This document shows, piece by piece, positions 1 through 10,236 of a DNA stretch of 64,000 nt. The DNA is from Semisulcospira habei. Taxonomy: Eukaryota; Mollusca; Gastropoda; Semisulcospiridae. How positions within the stretch are numbered: position 1 is the first letter of the stretch; each line of letters starts with the position of its first letter. The DNA lies in NCBI GenBank assembly GCA_036245525.1, contig BTPG01000007.1:121292844-121356843 (forward strand), in the 5' to 3' direction. The notes under the pieces were generated by a model. It ran no database searches. It was not told the DNA's origin and was given only the letters and a program-made list of their open reading frames with translations. A program made the position numbers and the translations under genes.

Positions 1-290
1 AATGGGATCCTCCCTGCTCGATTCCCGGGCTTAGGGGCCTTTGTGAGCGCTGTCTGAGGGTCTGTAGCGAAGGGTTTAGCTGAGATTAAGAAGAAGCTGC
101 ATGTGGCTTTTAGATCTGGTCTCCTGTAGGTCCCGCCACCTTTCAATGGCTTTAGATTTGGCTGGTTCAAAAGGTGCTTCGGGTACATTGCTGTTTTTGC
201 ATAGCTGTCGGGATTAAGTGAAGAAGTCAGTGACTTCAAGCCAGATGACTTCTGCATTTGGAGATCGGATTACTGATGAATATTATGTCG
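1..290. other. unassigned sequence
   Basis: No coding pattern, repeat or RNA gene recognised. It is ordinary mixed-composition sequence leading up to the first hairpin. Confidence 0.4.
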
Positions 291-356
291 GCAAGAGGCA
301 TAGATTTTCATGAGTCCCTGCATTCGCAGGGACTGGTGAAAATCTATGCCTCTTGC
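291..356. mobile_element. PAL-A hairpin
   Basis: Starts GCAAGAGGCATAGATTTTC and ends GAAAATCTATGCCTCTTGC, so the outer 19 bases pair perfectly. The variable triplet after GAT is TTT here and is matched by AAA on the right arm. The only mismatches are near the apex (CATGAG against CTGGTG). No TTAA shell is visible, so this is a stand-alone copy. Confidence 0.85.
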
Positions 357-957
357 AGACGAAAAAGACTTTTCCAATATCTGTGAATGTCAGGATTAAG
401 TTAGACGCAATGCTAAGCTCTCTTGGCAGATTTCTGCTCAACCACGCCGTGTGAAAGTGCTACTTCCGTCAATTACATTCTGACGTTTGCATAATCAAGG
501 ATTATCACCTATATCAATGCTATATGAAGTGAATACAATGAAGGAGATAAACGCGTGCCGTTTGGCGAAGTCGTAAATTTTGGGGGGGTCGATTTCTTTG
601 TCATTTTTCACTTTGAAGAACGTCAACATCTGTGACACTTATCCATGTTGTGTCTACGTAATAAAAGCCACAGAGGCGAAATCGGCATTTTTTGATATTT
701 CACACATTAACACAAAATGAGAAATAGGACAATTTTGTTGATACCGAAACAGTATTAATATTTTTTCCCCTGCAATCAATATTGTGGCACGTAAAGCACC
801 GTTAATCCTTTTCTGAGGTTTTTAATGTTTTCAACCTTCAAGGTTACGGAGTACTTGTCTTAATCAGAACGTTTCCATTAATCAGGAAGTTTGTACGACC
901 TTATTGTTGGAGAAAACCCTAGGGAGAAAGTATTAAATGATTCATTGATGTGTGGAT
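357..957. other. unassigned sequence
   Basis: About 600 bases with no ORF of note and no repeat recognised. Includes an AT-rich part around 700-900. Confidence 0.4.
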
Positions 958-1330
958 TGGGTTGGTGGGTGGTGGGTGGGTGGGTAGGTGGCTGGCTGGC
1001 TGGCTAGATGGATGGATGGATGGATGGATGGATGCATCGATCAATCAAATCAATCAATCAATCAATAGATGGATAGAGTTGTGGGTGGATGGATAAACTG
1101 AACATTATGGTAATGTCACGAAGGAAATAATAATTATCAAATGTCGATACGGAGTAAACTCAAATATGGCTAAAAAATCAATCAATCAATCAATGGATGG
1201 ATGGATGGAGTTGTGGGTGGATGGATAAACTGAACATATGATTGTGGATTTACTTTTTATAATGTCACAAAGGAAATATTATCAAATGGCGATCAGGAGG
1301 AAACTCAAATATGGTTGCAAAACTAACATT
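958..1330. repeat. tetranucleotide repeats with a tandem duplication
   Basis: GGTG, GGCT, GGAT and AATC tetranucleotide runs occupy 958-1070. The block (AATC)n-(GGAT)n-GAGTTGTGGGTGGATGG... to ...AAACTCAAATATGG then occurs twice, at about 1045-1170 and 1175-1315. The second copy has small insertions such as ATTGTGGATTTAC. This is a diverged two-copy duplication of about 130 bp bounded by the microsatellite. Confidence 0.75.
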
Positions 1331-1395
1331 TGTCGATTTGTTTCAATACTTTTCTAAATAACAGGTGTCCATGTCCTCTTTTCTGACTTGGTGGC

Positions 1396-1549
1396 TTTTC
1401 CTCATTCTGCTCCCGACACACCACAGCGAGATATGGCTCGGCCATGATAGTTCAAGGGTGGTGCTATTCTGCAACCACCCTTTAACTATCATGGTCGATA
1501 TGTCTCCTGAATTGTAATGCAGTCCTCAGAGGATAACTCCAAAATGTAG
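1396..1549. mobile_element. S2 MITE with shortened PAL-B core, truncated
   Basis: The left end CTCATTCTGCTCCCGACACACC matches the S2 end seen whole at 22535 and 25812, although the TTAA has decayed to TTTC. The PAL-B arms CCATGATAGTTCAAGGGTGG and CCACCCTTTAACTATCATGG are present but the centre (AGCTTGGCGCC) is deleted. The right shell stops at CCAAAATGTAG, where the composite element 1550-4996 begins. Confidence 0.75.
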
Positions 1550-1562
1550 CTTTGTTTAGAAT

Positions 1563-2404
1563 AAACCAAGGGGAATTACTCAGCGCTGGACAGAACAGTT
1601 AGATCCCCTGCCCCCGCCTATCAGGCACCCATTCGCCAGCCCACAGAGAAATACGCAGGTATAGAACAAGACGATCATCTACATCCCTAAAAAGGATGCA
1701 TCAGGTCTCTTATATAACCCATGTCTTTCTCCGGAACTTAGGAAGTAGGCAGGAGAAACATACATACACAAACACGAAGGTGCATTACTATATGTGGTCG
1801 GGTAAATACCCTGAATTCCCACAGTAGATGCACAGAACATTACACAACAATGTAACGATACAAATTTGCCTCGAGTTATACTGAGATACTCACAAACCAG
1901 ATAGTAGGTGAGGTTAGCGCTGGCAGAATTGTATAACAAACCAAGGGGAATTACTCAGCGCTGGACAGAACAGTTAGATCCCCTGCCCCCGCCTATCAGG
2001 CACCCATTCGCCAGCCCACAGAGAAATACGCAGGTATAGAACAAGACGATCATCTACATCCCTAAAAAGGATGCATCAGGTCTCTTATATAACCCATGGG
2101 GGCAGGGGATCTAACTGTTCTGTCCAGCGCTGAGTAATTCCCCTTGGTTTGTTATACAATTCTGCCAGCGCTAGCCTCACCTACTATCTGGTTTGTGAGT
2201 ATCTCAGTATAACTCGAGGCAAATTTGTATCGTTACATTGTTGTGTAATGTTCTGTGCATATACTGTGGGAATTCAGGGTATTTACCCGACCACATATAG
2301 TAATGCACCTTCGTGTTTGTGTATGTATGTTTCTCCTGCCTACTTCCTAAGTTCCGGAGAAAGACATGGGTTATATAAGAGACCTGATGCATCCTTTTTA
2401 GGGA
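1563..2404. mobile_element. tandem and inverted copies of a 379-bp unit (segments P and Q)
   Basis: Read on the minus strand from 2097 down to 1563 the order is P-Q-P. P ends in GAGTAATTCCCCTTGGTTT and Q begins CAATTCTGCCAGCGCTA. Read on the plus strand from 2098 the order is the end of P, then Q, then the start of P. The two halves form a large inverted repeat with its centre at 2097/2098. Mirror-image ORFs of 86 and 99 codons arise from Q but have no recognisable domain, and I do not call them genes. Tandem units with a short target duplication are seen in Penelope-type elements and retrozymes; I found no hammerhead core (CUGANGA ... GAAA), so the class is open. Confidence 0.65.
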
Positions 2405-3286
2405 TTCCTGGGCGTGATTTTTACGTCCACTTTAAAGTGGACACCTAATATAAATAGCCTTATCTGTAGGGCAAATAAAGCGGTTAACATAATTAGACTT
2501 TTACAATATGAGGTGTGGGGCAAAAATACTAAGCTATTGCTGCACCTCCATCATGCGCTTGTGCGCTCTAATCTCAATTATGGAGCGGAATGTTTTCTCT
2601 CAGCATCTAAACGAGTTCTTAAAATGCTAGAAGCCGCTGAGATGAGATCGCTGAAGTGCATTTTGGGGGTGCCAGAGTTCACCTCAAACAAAGCAGTATA
2701 TGCCCTCACCAAGATACTTCCCCTGGAACAGTTCCGCCTAAAATTTTGTGCGAACTATTTAAATCGTATGTTTAAAACTTCTAATAACGCCCAGGATATA
2801 TTTCATAGTGAACTCAACATGGATCGTCTGGAATTAGCCATCCATGCGATCCAAAAACGTAGGATTCAACCATCCTTAACCGCTCTGGTTTACGAAGTCC
2901 AAGTTAGGGCTGATGTGGTTCCCCAGACTATAAATCCGATTCCGCTTTCTCCTTATCCGCCTGGCGGCCTCAATAAGTACGGATATACCAAATATTACTA
3001 AAAAAAAGTGATTTAAATTTACAAAGAATAGCAACTTTGGATTATTTGGAGACTCGGTATTCACACTCGCTCACTGCATATACCGATGGATCGATTAATG
3101 ATGCCGGAGATGCGGGGAGCGGGGTGTTTATCCCATCTCTAAATAAAACTATTAGCTATAGTTTGGGTAGGGGCTGGGCTATTTGCACGGTAGAACTTGT
3201 GGCCATACTTATGGCCCTTGATCACGTGCTGACCCTGCCCCTGCAGATGTATCAGTTGTACAGATTCTAAATCTGCTTTTCCAGTA

Positions 3287-3492
3287 TCACTAGGCAGGCA
3301 TTGTCATGGAACCCCCAGGGAAAGAGGAAAAGAGGTAGGCCGAGAAACTCCTGGCGTCGAGACCTCCAAGCAGACATCAAGAGACTGGGAACCACCTGGA
3401 GTAGAATCGAAGGAGAAGCACAGGACAGGAGTTGCTGGAGGTCTCTCGTCGACGGCCTATACCCGGGTAGGGGTGACAGGCTTAAGTAAGTA
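3287..3492 (+). pseudogene. nested fragment: C-terminus of another LINE
   Basis: Translates as a stretch including GKRKRGRPRNSWRRDLQ and AQDRSCWRSLVDGLYP, a signature of the extreme C-terminus of RT-endonuclease LINE proteins. It stops after GDRLK and continues into a TAAG microsatellite tail (about 3484-3499). It sits inside the RNase H domain: host codons read DSKSA up to about 3285 and resume at LQSLKY near 3829. Confidence 0.75.
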
Positions 3493-3499
3493 AGTAAGT

Positions 3500-3826
3500 C
3501 ACCCTGGTCAGCCCCACAGGGTGGGTTTTTCTCTCTATTCTGGGGCATGTGTTTCTGTCCACCCTTTGTCCATTCACCTGTATTTGCCTTTTTAAAACTC
3601 TCCCTACTGTCTGCACTGCCTGTAGCTCTTGATATTGGATGTGTGTTGCTAAATGGTCTTAGCTTTATTTAGGCCCCATGTGTTAGGTTTATTTAACGTA
3701 TTTGACCGGCTGGCGACATACATTCAATGTTCTGTTTATTTTTTATTTTTTCACAAGCAGTGCAGGCACGTCCTGAGAAAGCCTTGTTGCTGTCGGGACG
3801 TTAAGCAATGTACAATCAATCAATCA
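3500..3826 (+). mobile_element. AATC-tailed retroposon RS1, 5'-truncated copy
   Basis: Matches the complete copies at 29257-29641 and 50761-51147 (reverse) from CACCCTGGTCAGCCCC to the 3' end GACGTTAAGCAATGTACAATC, and has an AATC tail. The first 55 or so bases of the full element are missing. Either it landed next to the LINE fragment 3287-3492 or the two arrived together. Confidence 0.75.
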
Positions 3827-4810
3827 ATTTGCAGAGTCTAAAATATATTGAATATTCTGGCAGATCTGATATAGTTCTAGAAATAAATTTACTTATTAAT
3901 CAACTCAGTCTTAGGGGGGTCAGTGTCGCTTTCCAGTGGGTCCCTTCTCATGTCGGAATCCTAGGTAACGAGGCTGCTGATCGGGCCGCTCGGGCCGGTG
4001 CGACCGGTGCGCCGGGAGCCCAGCCCGTGCGGCTCACTCATTCTTTTCAAGATGCTAAAAATAAAATTAATAAAGTTATAGCTGAAATTAGTAATGAAAA
4101 TAATTTAATATTGGCTAGGGAGTTTCCAAGCATCCTTGCCTACAGAATTATGAAAAATCATTCGATTTATAAACTGCCCATGGTAGACGGGGCAATCAAT
4201 AGGATTTGCACTGGTGGTTGGCGTGCCAGATTGACTCGCCCTGCCTGTCTCTGTGGCGAGGACTTCACCCCAGACCATGCGGTCTTGGAGTGTGTAGCTT
4301 TCGACGCAGAGTGTGCTGAGCTTAGGACAGCTTATCCGGTAGCCTCGTCTCTTCATACAATTCTAGAAAACGCTAATGAATATACTATTGCTTTAATTAC
4401 AGATATATTGAAACTTCCTGTTTTTTTCTGAGTTAATTTAAATAGTACATTTTTCATATAATCTAGTGGGTACATCGGTGGCCCTGTCCCGGGTCTGTCT
4501 TGAATTTTTTCTGACCGTCAAAATTAAGTGTAATGTACATAGTTTTATCTTTGTAGATTTTATTCTAGAATTCTTAACGGATGGTCCTGAATTTTAACCT
4601 AATTTTAGAAATTTTTCTTTGAAATAAATTAATGAATAAATGACCGTTGTCTCTTTTCTGGGTGAGAGACCAAAACTTCAGCTATGTATATGAATCTTAT
4701 ATTTTTATCTCGTAATTTTTAACTCTTAAATTAAAGTTGCAACGGCTAGTCCCCGATCACTTTTAGTGCCAGAGGGACATTAAAATGAAGAAGATGATGA
4801 TTTTTAGGGA

Positions 4811-4983
4811 TGTAGATGATCGTCTTGTTCTATACTTGCGTATTTCTCTGTGGGCTGGCGAATGGGTGCCTGATAGGCGGGGGCAGGGGATCTAACTGTT
4901 CTGTCCAGCGCTGAGTAATTCCCCTTGGTTTGTTATACAATTCTGCCAGCGCTAGCCTCACCTACTATCTGGTTTGTGAGTAT
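4811..4983. mobile_element. continuation of the 379-bp unit after the LINE insertion
   Basis: Resumes segment P exactly where it was broken at 2404, after a copy of TTTTTAGGGA, and runs through P into the start of Q, ending at GGTTTGTGAGTAT. The outer 13-bp target duplication follows. Confidence 0.75.
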
Positions 4984-5215
4984 CTTTGTTTAGAATGTTT
5001 TGCTGACAAAATAAACACCCCGCTATGCCATTTTGTTTACATATCAGGCGGACACACCCTTTGCTGCTGTGGCTAAATTTGTTTTTTCACAAACATTATT
5101 TTAAAAGTGTCTTAACAAATTCAATGACGAAATAAAGAGAGAAAGAATTATTGAAAGAAAGGCAGAAAGAAAACAAAACCAGTGATATAAACTACTAAAA
5201 TGAACAAATAAATTT

Positions 5216-5277
5216 GCTGGCCCACGACTTACGCGTTGTCAACTCTGCGCAAACCAACTGAGCTAATGGGCCTGCGA
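5216..5277 (-). mobile_element. tRNA-like SINE head remnant
   Basis: On the minus strand GGCCCATTAGCTCAGTTGG resembles a tRNA A-box region and is followed by an anticodon-arm-like stretch. There is no convincing B box, so this is read as a decayed SINE head, not a tRNA gene. Confidence 0.4.
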
Positions 5278-5355
5278 TGATTTCTTTAAAAGTTTAATTG
5301 TTAATAGCAGTTTTATTTTTGTCCATCACAAAGTAGGTATAAACACACAAAGAAC

Positions 5356-5425
5356 TGACCATGATAGTTCACGGGTTGTTTCAGAATTGCCTGGTGCCAC
5401 CTACCTTCTGAACTGTCTCTAAGTT
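5356..5425. mobile_element. decayed PAL-B core
   Basis: GACCATGATAGTTCACGGGT is followed by heavily changed sequence ending CCTTCTGAACTGTC. The left arm is recognisable and the right arm barely so. Confidence 0.35.
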
Positions 5426-5541
5426 TCAAAGGACAGCTTCCAAAATCTCACTGATTGCATCCCTCGATTCCCTACCGCTTCTCAGCGGTAGCAGATCGAA
5501 GGAGACAACTAGTGAGCTCACAAATGTTGAACTGTGACCTT

Positions 5542-5617
5542 TTAACTCATTCGAGACGTGCAGCCTCCGGATACGCGGCAAAAGCCGCGTATCCGGAGGT
5601 GGCTTGTCTCGAATAAG
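5542..5617. mobile_element. PAL-I MITE
   Basis: TTAACTCATTCGAGACGTG opens a 76-bp element whose core CCTCCGGATACGCGG pairs with CCGCGTATCCGGAGG. The right end has lost its TTAA (GAATAAGATA). The second copy is at 22338-22417. It differs at the fourth core base on the left arm and the matching right-arm position also differs. Confidence 0.8.
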
Positions 5618-5650
5618 ATAAAAATTAAACAGTTATCATTTTTGGGTTGC

Positions 5651-5855
5651 TTTTACCCCCTCAATGCCACTGGACGCCAACTTTGCTTCTGAAATCTTTA
5701 TTCATTCAACGACCAGTAGACACAACCGTCCAAGGAACATGGATACAAATCGGTCTCAGCAAGAGGCATAGATCCTACAACTGCGGGCGCTCATGAGGAC
5801 CTATGTCTCTGACCATGTTCTCTTTGTTTTCTCTTTTCTCGGCAATGAAGTGTTG
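5651..5855. mobile_element. S6 MITE with partly deleted PAL-A core
   Basis: The left shell TTTACCCCCTCAATGCCACTGG and TTCATTCAACGACC...CATGGATACAAAT matches other S6 copies. The PAL-A core (5759-5810) has lost the inner part of the left arm. The right shell ends TCTCGGCAATGAAGTGTTGA. Terminal TTAA has decayed to TTTA and TTGA. Confidence 0.65.
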
Positions 5856-6087
5856 AAAGACAGCATAATGATTTTGGGTTCGTCGGTTTTATTAGGTCGA
5901 CAAAAAGAATTAGTTTTTGAGCTGCCCAAATAGCTCCACAAAAGGAAATGTTAATTAATTTCAGGCGAGCACCATTTTTCAAGCGCCAATGCCTTTTAAA
6001 GCAATGGTCAACAGGCGCCAAGAGGCAGCATGCTGAGTACTAGTTCAACCAAGCAGACACATTTCTGATGACTTCTGGTGAAAGGGA

Positions 6088-6232
<145 letters not shown>

Positions 6233-6444
6233 GTTTTGGGGTAAAGTGGAAGGAAGATTGCGGGAGGTGGGAGGTGGGGAAGAGTTATGGAGGGGCAGAA
6301 GTATGAAGGCACATCTAGTTATTTAGTTAGTTAGTTATTGAGTTATTTAGTTATTTAGTTGTGGATGGAGAGGGATGAGGTGGGTTGTGGATGTCGAGGA
6401 GGACTGTAGATATTGCCATCGAATTACAACTTGGATTTAAAATG

Positions 6445-6510
6445 TCTGCTGGTCTGTGAATATGGACTTCACAACGTATAGTTGTAAAGTTCAAAACTAC
6501 AGACCAGGTA
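6445..6510. mobile_element. PAL-D hairpin, diverged
   Basis: GCTGGTCTGTGAATATGGAC on the left and GTTCAAAACTACAGACCAG on the right are the PAL-D arms. The centre (ACAACGTATAGTTGT) is changed but still self-complementary. Confidence 0.7.
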
Positions 6511-6561
6511 ATCAACCGGACTCGGAGACACAAACCATCGCACAGGTATATTTTTGTGTAG

Positions 6562-6780
6562 TTAACTCATTCAGCCCGACGGCCGTATTTCCCAAATTTT
6601 GGAGGCGTCATCTAATGACAATGCACCAGTTGCAGGAGATGGATCGACCATGAGGATTCCAGGGCAGTGCCAGATTAGCTTGGCGCCGACAGGCGCCAAG
6701 CTAACCTGGCACTACCCTTGAATTATCATGGTCGACCCATCTCCTGCCGGCTGTAGTGCGTCAGGGCTGAATGGGTTTAA
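6562..6780. mobile_element. S1 MITE with PAL-B core
   Basis: TTAACTCATTCAGCCCGACG at the left and GTCAGGGCTGAATGGGTTTAA at the right are the S1 terminal repeats. The core hairpin 6632-6747 starts GCAGGAGATGGATCGACCAT and ends with its near-complement; AGCTTGGCGCC pairs with GGCGCCAAGCT at the apex. The orientation is opposite to the copies at 58471 and 61908. Confidence 0.9.
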
Positions 6781-7030
6781 AGAAAAAAATATCTGTAAAA
6801 AAAAGAAAACAATGATGGACACACCTATCGCGTAGAGCTAAATGAAACTGTTCGCATACATAGAAGTTAACGTTACTCTTTTTCTCAGAACTTCATAAAA
6901 AAATTACTGACAGATGGAGACATCTCTGAGCCACCGAGGACCCCCGTCAGGTAGGAGAGCGGCATTACAGCGGAGGGCAGGGACGTGTGAAATTAGTCGA
7001 AATACCTCCTCCACCCCGCTCCATCTGAAA

Positions 7031-7090
7031 AAGACATACATTCACATGAGCCCTTGCAGCTGCAGAGGCTCAAGCAAATTTATATCTGTT
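7031..7090. mobile_element. PAL-A hairpin, decayed
   Basis: AAGACATACATTCACATGAG with CCCTTGCAGCTGCAGAGGCTC is a recognisable left arm and apex. The right arm is badly eroded. Confidence 0.5.
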
Positions 7091-7293
7091 ATCGCTAAAA
7101 GAGATGGGTTCCAGCTGTGCCTGGTATTAGGGTGTTTTTGGTTTTCGAGTTTCGTGTACGAATGAGCGCACACAACAAGAGGGCATCCTGCTGAGTTCTG
7201 AAGAGATTGGAGTACGCGAGCGTGAATAACTTTGCCAGCTTAACACCCAACACGGCCGTCCCTTTAAGGAACACTGCTCTAAATATTGACCTC

Positions 7294-7358
7294 AAAAGAT
7301 ATAGATCTTCATGAGCCTCCGCTTCAGGCGGGGGATCATGAAGATCTACACCTCTTGC
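7294..7358. mobile_element. PAL-A hairpin
   Basis: ATAGATCTTCATGAGCCTCC pairs with ATCATGAAGATCTACACCTC. The CTT/AAG triplet is matched on both arms. The first bases of the left arm have decayed. Confidence 0.75.
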
Positions 7359-7800
7359 AGGGGAGGAGTCTTTTACAAAGCGTGATTCGAGAAGAAATTG
7401 GCACCGCCTAGGCATACTGCTTATAATTCTTCTTTTTTTTCTCTCTCTCTCCGTAAATGTGTGTGTTTTTTGTGTTTTTTTAATATAAATTCTAATGTCA
7501 ACATGTAAGCTTTTCATTAAACCCGCCTGGCCCCTAGCTTTTAGGTTTTCGCGCCTTTGTGACTGAAGTGTCCGAGTCACTGACTTAAACGCTAAGTACT
7601 CCTCGTTGTGTGCAAGTCAATAGGAACCGAAGTGGGCTCCATAATGTGACTTGAGAGCCGCAAAGGGTAGTTAATAGATCTAGATGTATCTACACTGGTA
7701 TACCAGTAACAATCAGTAGGCCTACTTCACATTAGTCCGCGGCAGCTTTAGATACGTAACTGCGCTTTGCTCCTTGTTAGTTGTATTGTCTACATTGAAA
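7359..7800. other. unassigned sequence
   Basis: No repeat family or coding pattern recognised apart from a T-rich patch near 7430-7480. The 161-codon minus-strand ORF (7095-7580) crosses a PAL-A hairpin and is not believed. Confidence 0.4.
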
Positions 7801-7816
7801 CTGAAGCCACCACTTC

Positions 7817-8097
7817 CCCCCCCCCCTACCCCCTAACCCCCTGCCCCCCCCCCCCCCACTCCCACCCCCCGCCCCCGACTTTCCTCCGTTTACCCAAAAA
7901 TTTATCAAAATGAACTGCTTTAAACTTGTCATTCTAACTCGAATTTCTTTCTCTGTACACACCTTTGACAACTGAGACAGTGCGCTCCTGCTTACTACTG
8001 TGTGTACTTTGAAAAGACTCCACCACCACCCTCACCCCCCCCCCCCCACCCCCACACACACACACACACATCCCCCCCCCCCTCGACCCCCAACAAC

Positions 8098-8186
<89 letters not shown>
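7817..8186. repeat. poly-C tracts and CA microsatellite
   Basis: C-runs at about 7817-7876 and 8035-8090, then CA dinucleotides from 8101 to 8186. Low-complexity open frames here are not genes. Confidence 0.95.
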
Positions 8187-8191
<5 letters not shown>

Positions 8192-8206
8192 CAACTGTCA
8201 ATAGCT

Positions 8207-8238
8207 TGCAGGGGCTCATGAAAATCCATGCCTCTTGC
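8207..8238. mobile_element. PAL-A right half only
   Basis: GCAGGGGCTCATGAAAATCC continues to ATGCCTCTTGC. This is a right arm that starts at the hairpin apex, next to the CA microsatellite. Confidence 0.75.
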
Positions 8239-8364
8239 AGATGGCAGGGTTTTTGGCGGGTGGATTGTTGAGGGCTATCAAGTACGGGAGCGTCATTTGA
8301 GGGTTTAGCGGCTTTGGGATCAGGCTAATGTGCTGTCATTTTACACACAGGAGCAGGAGAGTTT

Positions 8365-8587
8365 GCCTTTCACCCTTTCACGGCTCGTGGTCGCAGACTG
8401 CGTTTCTAAAATCTCCGTCAACTCAAACGCCAACGATTCTCAGTCGTCCAAGAATCTACGTGGATACAAAGCGGTGTCAGCAAGAGACATAGATCCTCAT
8501 GAGGCCCCGCTGTCGCGGGGGCTCATGAGGATCTATGTCTCTTGCAGTTGGACCGTGTTCATTTGTTTCTGGCTGTGAAAATGGTTA
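8365..8587. mobile_element. S6 MITE with perfect PAL-A core
   Basis: The core 8480-8545 starts GCAAGAGACATAGATCCTC and ends GAGGATCTATGTCTCTTGC, with GACAT matched by ATGTC. The left shell has CGTCCAAGAATCTACGTGG and ATACAAA; the right shell has GGACCGTGTTCAT and ends GGCTGTGAAAATGGTTAA. The left TTAA is not intact and the left boundary is approximate. Confidence 0.75.
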
Positions 8588-9197
8588 ATACCATCTCATT
8601 TTATCAGTCTGTGGTTGAATCAACCGTTATCTCCTCTATCTGCGGAGAGACTGAAGATGAATACTACAGAGAAAATCGCATACAGTAAAATGCAGTGACC
8701 CGGCCTTGTTTTCTTGTTGACTTTCGTTTGTTTTGATCGAAGTAATGTAACGCGGTATAAACAGTGTTACCGGGACCTCCATGACAAGAATTCTTAATAC
8801 TTTTATTCGACTTTTGTTCCATCCGAACTTGTACTTTGGTGTCAATTTCAGCCCACTTAATAAAATTTCAAATGATTTGAATTTCCAAAAACTTCAGTAG
8901 CTCGCTTGAGCTTGCCCTTAGCACCACGGCGTTAATGTTCCGTGTTTATATACAGTGTGTGAGTGAATGCGCGGCGTGATTCACGTGAGCGTGCTTGTTG
9001 GGTTCAGTTCGCGGCGGCGCTTTGAGCCGATTTTCAATTGGGATAAAGCGCCTATTTAATGAACTGATTTATTTATTTATTTACTAAGTGAATTAGACTG
9101 AGTGATTCTGTGGACTTAGGGACTGGTGCAGATGTTTAACTGGACAGCAGCACATTTGTTTAGAACTAATTAACTCGTCTTTGCTCTTAATAAAATA
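8588..9197. other. unassigned sequence
   Basis: About 600 bases. A short ATTT run lies at 9066-9083. No gene or known repeat seen. Confidence 0.4.
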
Positions 9198-9380
9198 CAG
9201 TAAACTTCGAATATTGCAAATCGCCAGGGGGACCAATTCATTTTGTTGTTAAATCCGAAGTTTGTTAAAAGCGAAGTAATCTACACAGCAATAATGCTGT
9301 CGGGATCTCTGAAAAAAAAAAGTGTTATCCGACGATTCTTATATCTGACCTAGTTATAAGCGAACTAGATTGTATTTATC
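9198..9380. mobile_element. pogo/Tc1-like MITE, partial
   Basis: CAGTAAACTTCGAATATTGC, then GCCAGGGGGACC, AAGTTTGTTAAAAGCGAAG and CTGTCGGGATCTCTGAAAAA. The same modules occur in the fuller copy at 15946-16207, whose right end is CGAAGTTTACTGTA. Ends of the CAGTAAAC type with TA flanks suggest a pogo-related element; no transposase is present. Confidence 0.6.
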
Positions 9381-9469
9381 AAATTTTAATAAACAAGAGA
9401 ATGCATTTGTATCCTAAACTGTATACTAAGCCGCATCTTAATTAGGTATTTCTCATCAATAGTATCCTA

Positions 9470-9682
9470 TTGAACCCAAACTCACTACAACATGAGATGG
9501 ATCGACCATGATAATTCAAGGGTAGTGCCAGATTAGCTTGGCGCCGACAGGCGCCAAGCTAATCTGGCACTACCCTTGAATTATCATGGTCTACCCATCT
9601 CCTGCAAATTGTACATAAATATTTGTAAATTGACACCGCCAAAATGTCAGAACTACGGCCTTGGGGTTAAACGAGTTAAAAA
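9470..9682. mobile_element. S1 MITE with PAL-B core
   Basis: The hairpin 9490-9605 is almost perfect: CCATGATAATTCAAGGGTAG pairs with CTACCCTTGAATTATCATGG, and AGATGG with CCATCT outside it. The shell ends are worn (CTCACTACAACATGAG left, AAACGAGTTAA right). Confidence 0.8.
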
Positions 9683-10024
9683 TCAAATCGAATGCCACGT
9701 CAGTTCCATTTTTTTTCCAGTAAGAGGAATCAATCTTCGTTAGACTCTGCGTATCTGCATGGACGCACGAAGATCTATGCCTACTAGCGATGTGCAGGGT
9801 TTCGCTGAAGGCCCGGGCCTGTATTGGCTGGTAATTGCACTTCATTCCGTGCATTAAGAGTTCATTATTCGCTGGAAATGAGCAGCCTTTGGATCCCCTC
9901 AGCAAAAAGAAGAAAAGGTGTGGCGTCGTCTGTTGTGTCCGTGTATCGCTCGTCGCCCGTACACAATGACTTATAGTCAGCCAGTGTCAACTAGTGTATT
10001 TAACACAGAGATAATTTTCGGGGC
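9683..10024. other. unassigned sequence with a PAL-A trace
   Basis: GAAGATCTATGCCTACTAGC at about 9768-9787 looks like an isolated PAL-A right arm. Nothing else recognised. Confidence 0.4.
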
Positions 10025-10236
10025 TTAACCCATTCGCTGTCAGTGATCACTAATTTCGCGTCTGAAACGACTGCACTGACACATACATACACTGGCACGA
10101 AAAACACAGATGTAAACGCGACAAAAAAAAAAAAAAGACATAAAGAACATATGTGTGCAACTACGGGATGATCATGATGGTTTATGTCTCTTTTCGCTTA
10201 GGTACCGTTCGCCTTGCCCCCGCAGTTAAGTGTTAA
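10025..10236. mobile_element. S6-related TTAA MITE
   Basis: Bounded by TTAA at 10025 and 10233. TTAACCCATTCGCTGTCAGT at the left and CGCCTTGCCCCCGCAGTTAA near the right match, in reverse, the element at 14339-14568. The internal PAL-A part is reduced to a GATGATCATGATGGTTTATG stretch. A 14-base A-run is included. Confidence 0.75.

Larger units (their letters stand above)
2405..4800 (+). pseudogene. 5'-truncated LINE with RT C-terminus, RNase H and CCHC tail
   Basis: Begins inside the reverse transcriptase at the FLGV-IFTSTLKW thumb motif, so catalytic motifs are missing. RT C-terminal and linker sequence runs to about 3000. Frameshifts separate it from an RNase H domain (TDGS at about 3082-3093, then a glutamate and DSKSA near 3263). 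The domain resumes after a nested insertion at LQSLKYIEYS, includes WVPSHVGILGNEAAD (about 3937-3981), and is followed by CLCGEDFTPDHAVLEC, a CCHC-like tail. Coding ends with a TGA at 4429-4431. The 3' region ends in an ATGAAGAAGATGATGA tail followed by the target duplication TTTTTAGGGA, also present just before 2405. RNase H plus this tail suggests an I/Jockey-superfamily LINE. It is a dead copy. Confidence 0.85.
1550..4996. mobile_element. nested retroelement complex bounded by a 13-bp target duplication
   Basis: CTTTGTTTAGAAT occurs at 1550-1562 and again at 4984-4996, an exact 13-bp direct repeat bracketing about 3.4 kb. Inside are copies of a unit of about 379 bp in inverted and tandem arrangement (1563-2404 and 4811-4983). 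That unit is interrupted by a LINE with its own TTTTTAGGGA duplication (2395-2404 and 4801-4810), and the LINE is itself interrupted by retroposon DNA (3287-3826). So there are at least three successive insertions. Confidence 0.8.

Noticed and set aside
291..356. Transcription terminators or bacterial REP-type palindromes
   Set aside because: No adjacent genes, no T-tract, and the context is a eukaryotic repeat landscape.
1563..2404. Hammerhead ribozyme in the 379-bp unit
   Set aside because: I looked for CUGANGA followed by GAAA on both strands; the nearest strings (CTGATGC, CTGATAG) lack the required core base.
1679..2448. Mirror-image 86- and 99-codon ORFs as a gene pair
   Set aside because: They are the same segment of a repeated unit in opposite orientations; no domain and no codon bias that I can see.
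7095..7580. 161-codon minus-strand ORF
   Set aside because: Crosses a PAL-A hairpin and low-complexity sequence; no domain.
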